Of a DNA stretch of 64,000 bases, positions 33,188 through 41,365 are shown piece after piece. The DNA lies in contig JACJXX010000001.1 in assembly GCA_020636435.1 (NCBI GenBank), positions 2,869,001 to 2,933,000 on the forward strand, written 5' to 3'. The notes beneath the pieces were generated by a model, which saw only the letters and a list, made by a program, of their open reading frames with translations, ran no database searches and was not told the origin of the DNA. The DNA is from Lewinellaceae bacterium (lineage in GTDB: Bacteria > Bacteroidota > Bacteroidia > Chitinophagales > Saprospiraceae). A program made the position numbers and the translations under genes. Position 1 is the first letter of the stretch. Every line of letters starts with the position of its first letter.

Positions 33188-34828
33188 ATGAGAGGGGCAC
33201 TGATCTTCCTGGCCTTCCTGCTTTTTTCAGCCGGAGCCAACGCACAAATTGAATGTTTAGAGGGTAATTGCATCAACGGCAAAGGCATTTGCATTTATCC
33301 CAGCGGGGCCCGGTATGAAGGGCAGTTCCGGGAAGGCAAACCCCAGGGCAAGGGCTCGCTTTATTTTTCAAATGGCGATGAATACGACGGCGAATGGAAA
33401 AAAGGCTACCGCGAAGGCATCGGCATTATGGATTTTCACAACCAGGACAAGTACACCGGCGATTTCAGGGGCAACCTCTTCAACGGCCGCGGCATTATGG
33501 CCTACGCCAACGGCAACCGCTACGAGGGGCAGTGGAAAGCGGGCCACCCGGAAGGCTACGGCGTTTTTTCCTTCGCCAACGGCGACCGTTACGAAGGCCT
33601 GTTCAAACAGGGGCAGTGCCACGGAGAAGGCGCCATGTACTATTCCGACGGCTCTTTTTACCAGGGCCAATGGTCGAACAACAAAAGGCATGGCAAAGGC
33701 AAAATGGTTTTCGGCGATGGGGAAACCATCGCCGGCGAGTGGGTGGAAGGGCAATACATGACCGACTGGAGCAAATACGCTTTCACCGGCGATACTTCCA
33801 ACCTGCGCAACTGCAACCTTCTTTATTGCAACGACGGGGCCGGCAAATATACCTACAGCGACGGCTCCATCTACGTCGGCGATTTTTTCAACGGCGCTCC
33901 TCAGGGCAACGGCACGGTTTATTACGCCAGCGGCAGCCGCTACGAAGGGGGCTGGAAACAGCACACCCCTCACGGCAACGGCGTAATGTACTACGCCAAC
34001 GGGCGCGTAGTGGGCGCCATCTGGGACTTTGGCAAGCCGGTAAAAAAACTCTACGTGCAGGGAGAAGCCGAAGGCTCCGCCCCCATTCCCATCGACCGGG
34101 ACGAACAGGTGAAAATATGGGCCGTGGTGGTCGGCGCCGCTACCTATTCGCACATGCCCCCCCTGAGGTACACCGACGACGACGCCTACCAGGTTTACGC
34201 TTTCCTGAAAAGCCCGGAAGGGGGCGCGCTGCCCGACCGGCAGCTTCGCCTGCTGATCGATGAGGAAGCCACCCGAAAGAATATCCTCAACGCCATGCGC
34301 ACCACCTTCCTGCGCGCCGATGAGAATGATGTGATCCTCTTTTATTTTTCCGGCCACGGGCTTCAGGGATCTTTCCTGCCGGTCGACTTCGACGGCTACA
34401 ACAACCAGCTGAAACACGAGGAGATCAAGAGCATACTGGAAGAAAGCCATGCCAAACACAAGCTGGTGCTGGCCGACGCCTGCCACTCCGGAAGCCTGCT
34501 ATCCACTAAAACGCCTCTGCAGGTGGCGCTGAAGCAGTATTACCAGGCTTTCGAAGACTCCTACGGCGGAATGGCGCTGCTCATGAGTTCCAAAGGGGAG
34601 GAATATTCCCTGGAAGACGGCGGCCTGCGTTCCGGCATCTTCAGCCATTTCCTGGTCAGAGGCCTCAAAGGGGAAGCCAACCAGGACGGCGACGCCATCG
34701 TCACCATACAGGAATTGTTCGACTACGTTCACCAGAATGTGCGCATGTATACCGGCAATATTCAAACCCCTACCCTCACCGGCGTTTTTGACCGCCGCAT
34801 GCCGGTGGCTTTTGTGAGGGGGGAGTGA
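33188..34828 (+). CDS. Secreted MORN-repeat caspase-like protein
   Basis: The 546-residue protein from ATG 33188 has a signal peptide (MRGALIFLAFLLFSAGANAQ). About ten MORN repeats follow (for example YEGQFREGKPQGKGSLYF, YEGQWKAGHPEGYGVFSF, YVGDFFNGAPQGNGTVYY), and then a C14 caspase-fold domain from about residue 310. The catalytic dyad is present: His in FYFSGHGLQG and Cys in LADACHSGSL. The MORN part may bind lipid or a partner and position the protease outside the inner membrane. A longer N-terminal frame to 33062 lacks support. Cargo, target and trigger are unknown. Confidence 0.9.
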   Translation: MRGALIFLAFLLFSAGANAQIECLEGNCINGKGICIYPSGARYEGQFREGKPQGKGSLYFSNGDEYDGEWKKGYREGIGIMDFHNQDKYTGDFRGNLFNGRGIMAYANGNRYEGQWKAGHPEGYGVFSFANGDRYEGLFKQGQCHGEGAMYYSDGSFYQGQWSNNKRHGKGKMVFGDGETIAGEWVEGQYMTDWSKYAFTGDTSNLRNCNLLYCNDGAGKYTYSDGSIYVGDFFNGAPQGNGTVYYASGSRYEGGWKQHTPHGNGVMYYANGRVVGAIWDFGKPVKKLYVQGEAEGSAPIPIDRDEQVKIWAVVVGAATYSHMPPLRYTDDDAYQVYAFLKSPEGGALPDRQLRLLIDEEATRKNILNAMRTTFLRADENDVILFYFSGHGLQGSFLPVDFDGYNNQLKHEEIKSILEESHAKHKLVLADACHSGSLLSTKTPLQVALKQYYQAFEDSYGGMALLMSSKGEEYSLEDGGLRSGIFSHFLVRGLKGEANQDGDAIVTIQELFDYVHQNVRMYTGNIQTPTLTGVFDRRMPVAFVRGE

Positions 34829-34837
34829 GGGGGGGGT

Positions 34838-35000
34838 GAATTGTTAGATTGTTAGAGTGCGTGACAAAAAAGCGGGGTTGCGGCAGGGCAATCGAAGTCG
34901 AAAGTCGTCAGACGACTGCCTTAAAACCCGCGAATATGTCACGCACTCGTTAGATTGTTAGATTGTTGAATGGCTGTACTGTTAAATTGCTGCATTGTTG
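34838..35000. repeat. TTGTTAGATTG word array with an inserted palindrome
   Basis: Words of the kind GTTAGATTGTTAGA start 10 nt after the caspase stop and continue with GAATGGCTGTACTGTTAAATTG. A 92-bp palindrome (34856-34947) interrupts them, with GTTAG on either side. Confidence 0.65.
34856..34947. repeat. 92-bp palindromic element
   Basis: Ends AGTGCGTGACA / TGTCACGCACT pair perfectly (11 bp). Inside are GCGGG/CCCGC and a terminal hairpin AGTCGTC-A-GACGACT (34903-34917). The layout resembles a REP- or MITE-like element. Confidence 0.6.
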
Positions 35001-35039
35001 AGGGTGCTCCGGAAACTATCGATGGCGAAGAATATTTGT

Positions 35040-35146
35040 CCACCCCCTGAATCCTCCGAAACGAGTTCGGGTCAGGCTCCGCCAGCGGGAGACATTTCCT
35101 CCGATTCGGGGGTGTGTTTCCCCCGCTGGCGGGGGTCAGGGGGTGG
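35040..35146. repeat. 107-bp imperfect palindromic element
   Basis: CCACCCCCTGA (35040-35050) is matched by TCAGGGGGTGG (35136-35146), and CCGCCAGCGGGA by TCCCCCGCTGGCGG with one mismatch. It lies just before a restriction-enzyme fragment and may mark the edge of inserted DNA. Confidence 0.55.
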
Positions 35147-35157
35147 AGTCCAATTAA

Positions 35158-35425
35158 AATTTCCCATTATATAAGAAATTGATTGCGGTAGCAGAGTTTA
35201 AGTCGCAAGTTGGGTCATTTGGCAACAATTTCAATAACCGAACCGAAGAAGCATTAGGAAGCGCCGTAGATCTTTGGACTGCGTTTAGGGAAGCAGCTTT
35301 CCCCAATCAACAAGCGCCCTGGCTCGGTTGCCTGTTGGTTCTGGAAAGAACCGAAAAGTCCACTTCTGAAGTTCGCTTAAACACCCCACATCATCCAGTA
35401 TTTTCGGATTTTGAGAATGAAACCA
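35158..35425 (+). pseudogene. Fragment of an XhoI/PaeR7I-type restriction endonuclease
   Basis: The plus strand reads LIAVAEFKSQVGSFGNNFNN followed by RTEEALGSAVDLWTAFREAA and further weaker similarity up to HHPVFSDFENET. This is the conserved core of PaeR7I/XhoI family enzymes, including the E-x-K catalytic pair (EFK). The fragment has no start and no C-terminal third, and stops where the rhomboid gene ends on the other strand. No companion methyltransferase lies nearby. It is the remnant of a lost restriction-modification system. Confidence 0.75.
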
Positions 35426-35429
35426 TCCC

Positions 35430-36140
35430 CTACCAAGTCCCCGTAGAAAACCAATCATCCTCCTCTTTCTCCCGTTGCCGCTCCTGTTTGGTTTTTTCGA
35501 AAGCATCCCGGCTGAGGAAGTATTCCCCTTCCTCTTCTGGTTCCTGTTCCCAGGAATAGGCGGGGCGCTCCTCGTCCTTCTCAATCACGTTTTTGAACCA
35601 GAAGGAGGTGAAAATACCGGCCAGGGCGCCCAGCAGGTGGCTCTCCCAGGAAATGTTGGCTTCGCCGTTGGGCAGTATGCCCATAAACATAGAACCGTAA
35701 TAGAAAACGACAATCAGGGCCAGGACGATGGACTTGAGGTTGCGCCGGAAAATGCCGTTCCAGAACACAAAGGCCACCAGGCCGTAGACTACCCCGCTGG
35801 CGCCGATATGAAAAGCGTTGTCTCTGGCAAAGAGCCAGACCGCCATCCCGGTAAGCAGGTAGATCATGATAAAGCCCTGGATGGCGATGCGCCGGTAAAA
35901 AAAGAGCACGATGGCGCTGAGCATGAACAGGGGCGGGGTATTGGAGAGCAGGTGGGGCCAGCCGGAATGGATCAGAGGGGAAAAGAGGATGCCGCGCAGA
36001 CCGAAAGATTCCCGCGGGAAGACGCCGTACACGCCGAAGTCCGTTCCGGTAAGGGATTGAAAAAGCTGAATGGCCCATAGGATGGCGATCAGCCAGAGCG
36101 GCAGCAGCAGGCTTTCCCTGAATTTTTGCTTGATGGTCAT
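35430..36140 (-). CDS. Rhomboid family intramembrane serine protease
   Basis: The 236-residue protein has six hydrophobic helices. The catalytic Ser lies in HIGASGVVYGL and the catalytic His in WESHLLGALAG. It cleaves substrate helices within the inner membrane. The final 50 residues are highly charged and cytoplasmic (EQEPEEEGEYFLSRDAFEKT, then KQERQREKEEDDW). Its end abuts the restriction-enzyme fragment on the opposite strand. Upstream, 146 bp to the next gene show no clear element. Confidence 0.9.
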   Translation of the reverse strand: MTIKQKFRESLLLPLWLIAILWAIQLFQSLTGTDFGVYGVFPRESFGLRGILFSPLIHSGWPHLLSNTPPLFMLSAIVLFFYRRIAIQGFIMIYLLTGMAVWLFARDNAFHIGASGVVYGLVAFVFWNGIFRRNLKSIVLALIVVFYYGSMFMGILPNGEANISWESHLLGALAGIFTSFWFKNVIEKDEERPAYSWEQEPEEEGEYFLSRDAFEKTKQERQREKEEDDWFSTGTW

Positions 36141-36286
36141 CGGTTATTGTTATTGGTTGGTCGTTGCCGGTTGGATGCCTTCCCCGGAAAGGAGCAACAT
36201 CTGCTCGCCAACGATAGTATTTCAACCTGCGCCCACCGCATAAAGTTGAGCGTTTTGTCCAGTTCACCCCCCTATTCGTATAGAAA

Positions 36287-37039
36287 TTACTGATATCGCC
36301 GCCGCACCAGTTTGATGAAGTCTCTGGCCACCGGCTGCCGTTCTTCTTCCGTCCAGTTGTATTGTTCGGCCAGATTGAACAGCAGGCCCCTGGCGGCGTC
36401 CATGTCGTTGTATTTATTCAACAAACTGAGGGTATCGTTGAGGGCGTTGAGGTCTTTTCCGAAAAGCTCGTTCATATAGAGCAGGCGGTCGTTGATGGCC
36501 AGAGCTTTGGCCAGGTCGTTGATGGGCCGCTCGCTCAGTTTTTCGGAAAGCTCAGTAGCCGCTCTAAATTCAAATAAAGACGTCAGTTCCTTATTGGCCG
36601 TAGCGGTGGGGGAGCCTACCGGCGGCCGGGGTTGAGGCTGGGGCTGGGGCGGAGGCACGGGTTGAGGCGACGGGGGGACAGGGCGGGGCTCGGGTTGGGG
36701 CTGTGGCTCGCGTTTGGGTTCCGGGTTGGGCTCATCCGGCAGAGGGTCTGGCTCCGGGTCGGGATACATCCTGGCGCTCTTCTGCGTGTCGGGAATCTCG
36801 ATGATGCGGGGAGGCGTATAGGCCCGTTTTGCCGGCGCCCTTTCCTGGCGGGTATTGCCAGGATTTTCCATTTCCATGGGTTGAGTGGCGGCGCCGTGCA
36901 GGAAGAGTTCGTACAACTGCTTGATGTAGCTGAGCATGAGGTCGCGTTCTATGGAAGCGACATTATTTTCGTCCATGCTCATGCTTTTATGGAGGGCATT
37001 AATTTTTTCGAGGACGGTCTTAGATTGCTTCAGGTTCAT
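36287..37039 (-). CDS. Protein with proline-rich linker, unknown function
   Basis: The 250-residue soluble protein has an N-terminal helical part (residues 1-45), a Pro/Gln/Glu-rich linker (about 70-150, with PQPQPEPRPVPPSPQPVPPP) and a C-terminal helical domain (FEFRAATELSEKLSERPIND ... KALAINDRLLYMNELFGKDL). The C-terminal domain is seen in many uncharacterised Bacteroidota proteins linked to nucleoid-like or scaffolding roles, which I cannot confirm. No signal peptide. Confidence 0.75.
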   Translation of the reverse strand: MNLKQSKTVLEKINALHKSMSMDENNVASIERDLMLSYIKQLYELFLHGAATQPMEMENPGNTRQERAPAKRAYTPPRIIEIPDTQKSARMYPDPEPDPLPDEPNPEPKREPQPQPEPRPVPPSPQPVPPPQPQPQPRPPVGSPTATANKELTSLFEFRAATELSEKLSERPINDLAKALAINDRLLYMNELFGKDLNALNDTLSLLNKYNDMDAARGLLFNLAEQYNWTEEERQPVARDFIKLVRRRYQ

Positions 37040-37246
37040 GTTTGTGCTATTATCTTTCTTTGGTTTTCAGTAAATTAACTACTATAAAAGCCGATTGCAA
37101 ATATAAGGAGTTGCCTTGTTCTATGCTGGAAAAGAAGGGCATACTTTCAAAGAACCTCAAAGTTTGTACCGAACTCTTCAGCTGGTACGGATGAATTTCA
37201 TAATTTTAACGTGAGGTTTGAGCACTTAAGCGTAATTTGCAAGTCT

Positions 37247-37882
37247 ATGTTTTTAGAACCACATTTTAAAGGGCAACGCAGTGGCTGGATCGAAGTGATC
37301 TGCGGCTCCATGTTTTCTGGAAAAACAGAAGAACTCATCCGAAGGTTGAAACGAGCGAAGATCGCCAACCAGAAAGTGGAGATTTTCAAACCCAGAATAG
37401 ATACTCGCTACGATGAGGCCAAAGTCGTTTCTCACGACGCCAACTTCATCCTTTCCACCCCGGTCGAACACTCTTCCAAGCTGCTGGAACTCACTGAGGG
37501 GGTCAATGTCATCGGCATAGATGAAGCTCAGTTCTTCGACGCCGAGCTTCCGGAGAACTGCCAGCGGCTGGCCCTGCGCGGCATCCGCATTATCGTCGCC
37601 GGCCTGGATATGGATTTCCGCGGCAAGCCTTTCGGGCCCATGCCCAACCTGCTGGCAGTTGCCGAATACATTACCAAAGTACACGCCATCTGCCAGCACT
37701 GCGGCAACCTGGCCACTCATTCCTACCGCTTGACCAACAACCCCGATACCGTCGTCCTCGGCGAAAAGGACGCCTACGAGGCCCGCTGCCGCACCTGCTA
37801 CCACATGGGCAATATACTGGACCTCAGGGCCCAACCGGAGAATAAACAGAAGGGGGGGGCGAAGGAGCGGAAGCTGGCGTAG
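37247..37882 (+). CDS. tdk: Thymidine kinase (type II)
   Basis: The 211-residue enzyme from ATG 37247 (an in-frame GTG at 37211 would add 12 residues) phosphorylates thymidine to dTMP in salvage. The P-loop is GSMFSGKTEEL, the catalytic/DEAQ segment is IDEAQFFD, and the zinc ribbon Cys pairs are CQHCG and CRTCY. It is convergent with nadC across a repeat array. Confidence 0.95.
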   Translation: MFLEPHFKGQRSGWIEVICGSMFSGKTEELIRRLKRAKIANQKVEIFKPRIDTRYDEAKVVSHDANFILSTPVEHSSKLLELTEGVNVIGIDEAQFFDAELPENCQRLALRGIRIIVAGLDMDFRGKPFGPMPNLLAVAEYITKVHAICQHCGNLATHSYRLTNNPDTVVLGEKDAYEARCRTCYHMGNILDLRAQPENKQKGGAKERKLA

Positions 37883-37890
37883 GTTCGCGG

Positions 37891-37993
37891 GATCAGTGTA
37901 CCAGTGTACCAGTGTACCAATGCACCAATGCACCAATGTACCAGTGTACCAGTGTACCAGTGTACCAATGTACCAGTGTACCAGTGTATCAGT
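37891..37993. repeat. GTGTACCA tandem array between tdk and nadC
   Basis: About 13 units of CAGTGTACCA/CAATGCACCA fill the gap between the convergent genes. It is the longest pure direct-repeat block in the window. Unlike most other arrays it has no clear inverted half, and the units are not spaced like CRISPR repeats. Confidence 0.9.
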
Positions 37994-37997
37994 GAAA

Positions 37998-38861
37998 TTA
38001 CTGCACCACCTTCAAACTCAAATCCAGGCTCACCGCCGAATGCGTCAGGGCGCCAACGGAAATGAAATCGACGCCGGTTTTAGCCACCTGGCGGACGTTA
38101 TGGATATTGACCCCGCCGGAAGCTTCCGTTTCAAAGCGGTTGTGCACAGTCAGCACTGCTTCTTTGAGCAGGGGCACCTCAAAATTATCGAGCATTAGCC
38201 GGGTAATGCCCCCTACCTCCAATACTTCGTACAATTCCACCAGGTTGCGGACTTCGATGGTCACGCCCAGGTTGAGGCCGTGTTCTTTCTGATAGGCTGC
38301 CACGCGCTCGATAGCCGCCCGGATGCCGCCGCAGGCGTCGATGTGGTTATCCTTGATCATGATCCAGTCGTAAAGGCCAAACCGGTAGTTGGTGCAGCCC
38401 CCGAGGCGCACCGCCCATTTTTCCAGAAAGCGGATAAGGGGCGTCGTTTTGCGGGTATCCAGAATCTTAACCGGCAGGTCTTCCACCTCGAATTTAAAGC
38501 GGTTGCTCAGGGTGGCGATGCCGGTCATTCGTTGCATCGTATTGAGCACCAGGCGCTCGGCAAGGAGCAATGCCCGGGTGTTGCATTCCACCTCGAAGGC
38601 CACCTCGCCGGCGCTGACCGCCTTCCCGTCCTCTACAAAAACGCTCATCCTGGAGGCAGGGTCTACCTTTTGAAAAATGTGGCGGGCCACCTCAATCCCT
38701 GCCAGCACCCCCGGGTCTTTGATAAGCAGCCGGGCCCGGCAACGGGCATCGGCAGGAATACAGGCCCGGGAGGTATGATCTCCCTCTCCAATATCCTCCC
38801 TGAGGGCGTTTTCCACAAAGAAATCCAGAAATGTTTTCGTGCGTTTCTCGTCTGCAATCAT
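37998..38861 (-). CDS. nadC: Nicotinate-nucleotide pyrophosphorylase (carboxylating)
   Basis: The 287-residue enzyme converts quinolinate and PRPP to nicotinate mononucleotide, CO2 and pyrophosphate in NAD synthesis. Signature segments include EDIGEGDHTS, NTMQRMTGIATLSNRF, DTRKTTPLIRFLEKWAV, GCTNYRFGLYDWIMIKDNHI and SVGALTHSAVSLDLSL. ATG 38861 gives the usual N-terminus. nadA/nadB are not in the window. Confidence 0.95.
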   Translation of the reverse strand: MIADEKRTKTFLDFFVENALREDIGEGDHTSRACIPADARCRARLLIKDPGVLAGIEVARHIFQKVDPASRMSVFVEDGKAVSAGEVAFEVECNTRALLLAERLVLNTMQRMTGIATLSNRFKFEVEDLPVKILDTRKTTPLIRFLEKWAVRLGGCTNYRFGLYDWIMIKDNHIDACGGIRAAIERVAAYQKEHGLNLGVTIEVRNLVELYEVLEVGGITRLMLDNFEVPLLKEAVLTVHNRFETEASGGVNIHNVRQVAKTGVDFISVGALTHSAVSLDLSLKVVQ

Positions 38862-38914
38862 TAGCCGTTCTTTAATTTGGCTGCAAAAATAAACATTTCC
38901 GCGAGAATCGATAG

Positions 38915-38998
38915 GGATTGATGGAATGAGGGAATGATTGATTGATTTTGCCGGCATTCATTCCCTCGCTCCTTCCTTCATTCACTCATGCACTCCCT
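38915..38998. repeat. GAATGAGGGAATGATTG array with complement
   Basis: AATGAGGGAATGATTGATTG is followed by CATTCATTCCCTCGC and CATTCACTCATGCACTCCC, an imperfect inverted repeat at the 3' end of the barrel-protein gene. Related to the arrays around 28330 and 28740. Confidence 0.65.
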
Positions 38999-39728
38999 AA
39001 AAGATAACCCCCAATTTAATCACGAAGGCCCGGATCGCGCCCTTCGACTTCTCGGCGGCGGGGTTGTTGGGGTTGTTTTCCAGGAAAACAGTATCATCGT
39101 CTTTAGTCGCGTCGGCGAAGCCGAATTGCAGGCCGGCGCCCCCGACCAGGGAAGTGCTTTCCGAGATGCTGTACTCAATCCCTCCGTTAATCCCCCAGAA
39201 GAGGTTGAGCAGGTTCACATCCGATTGTATATTGAGATCCTTGCAGGCCTCGCCCTCGCTGGTAATATCGCCATTGGCCTGGGTGCGGAATCCAAACCCC
39301 AGATGGGGTTCGATGAAGTAACGGATATAGCCGAATTCCCGGGTGCGCATTTTCAGGCCCACGGGAATCTCCACATACTGCAGGTTGTACTTCAGCTTGG
39401 TCATAGTCGAACTCTTGGTAGCAGAGCGGCAGCTTTCGGGAAGCTCCGAATTCACCCAGAAATCGCCCGCCCGTTCGTGCAGCAACGTGCCGCCGGTATT
39501 GAAAAAGAAACCCAGGCCGCTGGTCACCGCGTAGTTTTCCTGGAAATAAAATTCCCCTACCATGCCCAGTTTGAGGCCCAGGTTGGTGCCGCTGCTGTTG
39601 ATCTTATTGGTGTTGGCTGACATCCAGCTAAAAGCCGGGCTGAGCTGGAAGCCGAAACGGACGTCCTGAGCCTGGCCGGAAATAAGCAAGAGCGTCAAAA
39701 AAGCAGTAAATGCAACAATTTTTTTCAT
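38997..39728 (-). CDS. Outer membrane beta-barrel protein (PorT/OmpW-like)
   Basis: The 243-residue protein has a signal peptide (MKKIVAFTAFLTLLLISGQA). Alternating hydrophobic strands with aromatic girdles follow (FGFQLSPAFSWMSANTNK, GLKLGMVGEFYFQENYAVTS, IPVGLKMRTREFGYIRYFIE, GAIRAFVIKLGVIF), ending on an aromatic residue, the usual BAM signal. About 10 strands are likely. It matches the broad PorT/outer membrane beta-barrel family of Bacteroidota; substrate unknown. It is divergent from gldB, sharing a 118-bp upstream region. Confidence 0.85.
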   Translation of the reverse strand: MKKIVAFTAFLTLLLISGQAQDVRFGFQLSPAFSWMSANTNKINSSGTNLGLKLGMVGEFYFQENYAVTSGLGFFFNTGGTLLHERAGDFWVNSELPESCRSATKSSTMTKLKYNLQYVEIPVGLKMRTREFGYIRYFIEPHLGFGFRTQANGDITSEGEACKDLNIQSDVNLLNLFWGINGGIEYSISESTSLVGGAGLQFGFADATKDDDTVFLENNPNNPAAEKSKGAIRAFVIKLGVIF

Positions 39729-39779
39729 TATTCTTTAGTTTTTTGTGAACGATTCCGCAGCCCGAAAATCGCCATTTTT

Positions 39780-39824
39780 TTTGGAAAGCATGCGGAAGAG
39801 CGCATACTTTTGCCGCTCTTCCGC
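39780..39824 (+). promoter_or_regulatory. gldB promoter with inverted repeat around the -7 box
   Basis: TTTG at 39780-39783 and TACTTTTG at 39805-39812 are 21 nt apart. GCGGAAGAGCG (39792-39802) and CGCTCTTCCGC (39814-39824) form a perfect 11-bp inverted repeat that brackets the -7 box, so a dimeric repressor bound here would block transcription. Confidence 0.6.
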
Positions 39825-39846
39825 CAAAATTAAGGACTACTACTGT

Positions 39847-40884
39847 ATGATATGTAAAAAAGGCAATTTGTTTAGTTTTTTCTTTTTCGCCCTACTTTCC
39901 CTGGCCCTGCTCAGTGGATGCCGGCCCGACGATTACCGCCAGGTCCCGGATGTCTCTGATATAGAGGCCGATATTGCCATCCGGCGGTTCGAACAGGATT
40001 TTTTCCGCCTCGACACCAACCGGATGGAAGCCGGGCTGGCCGGGCTCCAGGAGGCTTACCCGGAGTTCGCGCCCATCTTCTTTGGCCAGGTATTCCAGGC
40101 CCCCATTGCCGATACGGCTTTCTACAAAGGCTTCATTACCCACCCCTCCATCCGCCATCTGTACGATACCTGCCAGGTGGTGTACGGCGACATGGCCGGG
40201 ATCGAAGCAGAACTGGAGCAGGCATTCCGCTTTTTCCAGTATTATTTTCCAGGAGAGGCCATGCCGACCGTCACCACTTTTATCTCAGAATATTCCATTG
40301 CCGCCTTTGTGTACGGGGAAAACGACCTGGCCATCGGGCTCGACCTCTTTCTGGGCGATGCCTATCCCTATCGGCAAATAGCCCCCGACAACCCGGCTTT
40401 TTCCAATTACCTGACCCGAACCTTCAACCGCAGCCACCTCGCTTCCAAAGCCATACAAGCTCTTATCGACGGGCTGGCCGGGCCGCCCCCCGGCAACCGG
40501 TTGCTCGATATGATGGTACACAATGGCAAAAAACTCTACGCCCTGGACCTGCTGCTCCCTTATGCCCCCGACAGCGTCAAACTGGAAGTAACGCCCGCCC
40601 AGGTATCCTGGCTGGAAGACAACGAACTGGAGATGTGGGCGCACCTGCTCAAGGAAGAGCTGCTCTATTCCAGCAACTGGCAGGACATCCGCAAGCTGGT
40701 GGATTACAGCCCCCACTCGCCGGGCATGCCTCCCGAAGCCCCGGGCCGGTCGGCCAACTGGATCGGCTGGCAGATTGTCAAGGCTTATATGGGCAAACAT
40801 CCTGAAACCAGCCTGCCGCAGTTGTTCGCCCTCCAGGACGCTCAGGCCCTGCTCGATGAGTCGAGATACAAACCCAGACGATAA
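39847..40884 (+). CDS. gldB: Gliding motility lipoprotein GldB
   Basis: The 345-residue product has a lipoprotein signal (SFFFFALLSLALLSGCRP, Cys near 25) and the GldB domain: IAIRRFEQDFFRLDTNRME, FITHPSIRHLYDTCQVVYGD, EAELEQAFRFFQYYFPGEAM, FISEYSIAAFVYGENDLAIG and a C-terminal CPNDxxx-like region around NWIGWQIVKAYM. GldB is an inner-face component needed for gliding or T9SS-related function in Flavobacterium. It fits with PorX and T9SS cargo in this window. An inverted repeat lies over its promoter. Confidence 0.92.
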   Translation: MICKKGNLFSFFFFALLSLALLSGCRPDDYRQVPDVSDIEADIAIRRFEQDFFRLDTNRMEAGLAGLQEAYPEFAPIFFGQVFQAPIADTAFYKGFITHPSIRHLYDTCQVVYGDMAGIEAELEQAFRFFQYYFPGEAMPTVTTFISEYSIAAFVYGENDLAIGLDLFLGDAYPYRQIAPDNPAFSNYLTRTFNRSHLASKAIQALIDGLAGPPPGNRLLDMMVHNGKKLYALDLLLPYAPDSVKLEVTPAQVSWLEDNELEMWAHLLKEELLYSSNWQDIRKLVDYSPHSPGMPPEAPGRSANWIGWQIVKAYMGKHPETSLPQLFALQDAQALLDESRYKPRR

Positions 40885-40987
40885 GGTGACAAACCGCATT
40901 GATATTTTTTTGTAAATTGCTGTACTTTGCACAGGCTAAAAAATAAATGCGATTTTGCCCATGGCCGATTTTAAACCTTCGGTCTTA

Positions 40988-41018
40988 GTTTTGATCTCAC
41001 GCTAAAGCCATAATTTTG
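40988..41018 (+). promoter_or_regulatory. Promoter of tatA
   Basis: TTTTG (40988-40992) and TAATTTTG (41011-41018) are 18 nt apart, 20 nt before the ATG at 41039. Confidence 0.65.
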
Positions 41019-41038
41019 TAACTATAAAAATATTGATC

Positions 41039-41266
41039 ATGGAAAACATACTATTGTTCAACTTCTTCGGCCCCGAGATGCTCGTGGTGCTTTTCGCGAT
41101 CATTCTGCTTTTCGGAGGCAAGAAAATCCCGGAGCTTATGCGCGGGATAGGCAATGGCATCCGCGAGTTCAACGCTGCCCGCTCGACGCTGGAAAGCGAA
41201 CTCAAAGACGGAATGCGGGAAGCAGAAAGGAAAGAACTCGAAGAAAAGAAGAAGAAAGAAGCATAG
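41039..41266 (+). CDS. tatA: Sec-independent translocase subunit TatA/E
   Basis: A 75-residue protein with the TatA layout: a short N-terminal membrane helix (FGPEMLVVLFAIILLFGGKK), hinge, amphipathic helix (IPELMRGIGNGIREFNAARS) and a charged tail. It forms the pore-building part of the twin-arginine export system. tatC is about 10 kb downstream on the same strand. The upstream TTG at 41033 is a less likely start. Confidence 0.93.
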   Translation: MENILLFNFFGPEMLVVLFAIILLFGGKKIPELMRGIGNGIREFNAARSTLESELKDGMREAERKELEEKKKKEA

Positions 41267-41312
41267 TTTCCGGCGGTAAAACTTTCTATGAAAGTTCGCA
41301 TCGCACTAACAT

Positions 41313-41352
41313 AAAAAGAGCCGGCGAAGCAGTTGCTCCGCCGGCTCTTTTT
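41313..41352. terminator. Bidirectional terminator
   Basis: AAAAAGAGCCGGCG and CGCCGGCTCTTTTT form a 14-bp stem including A/T tracts on both sides, with a 12-nt loop, between the convergent tatA and DUF937 genes. Confidence 0.9.
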
Positions 41353-41365
41353 TATTCTGGCAGGG

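Noticed and set aside
37891..37993. CRISPR array
   Set aside because: Units are about 10 nt, adjacent without spacers, and no cas genes are present; it is a tandem word repeat.
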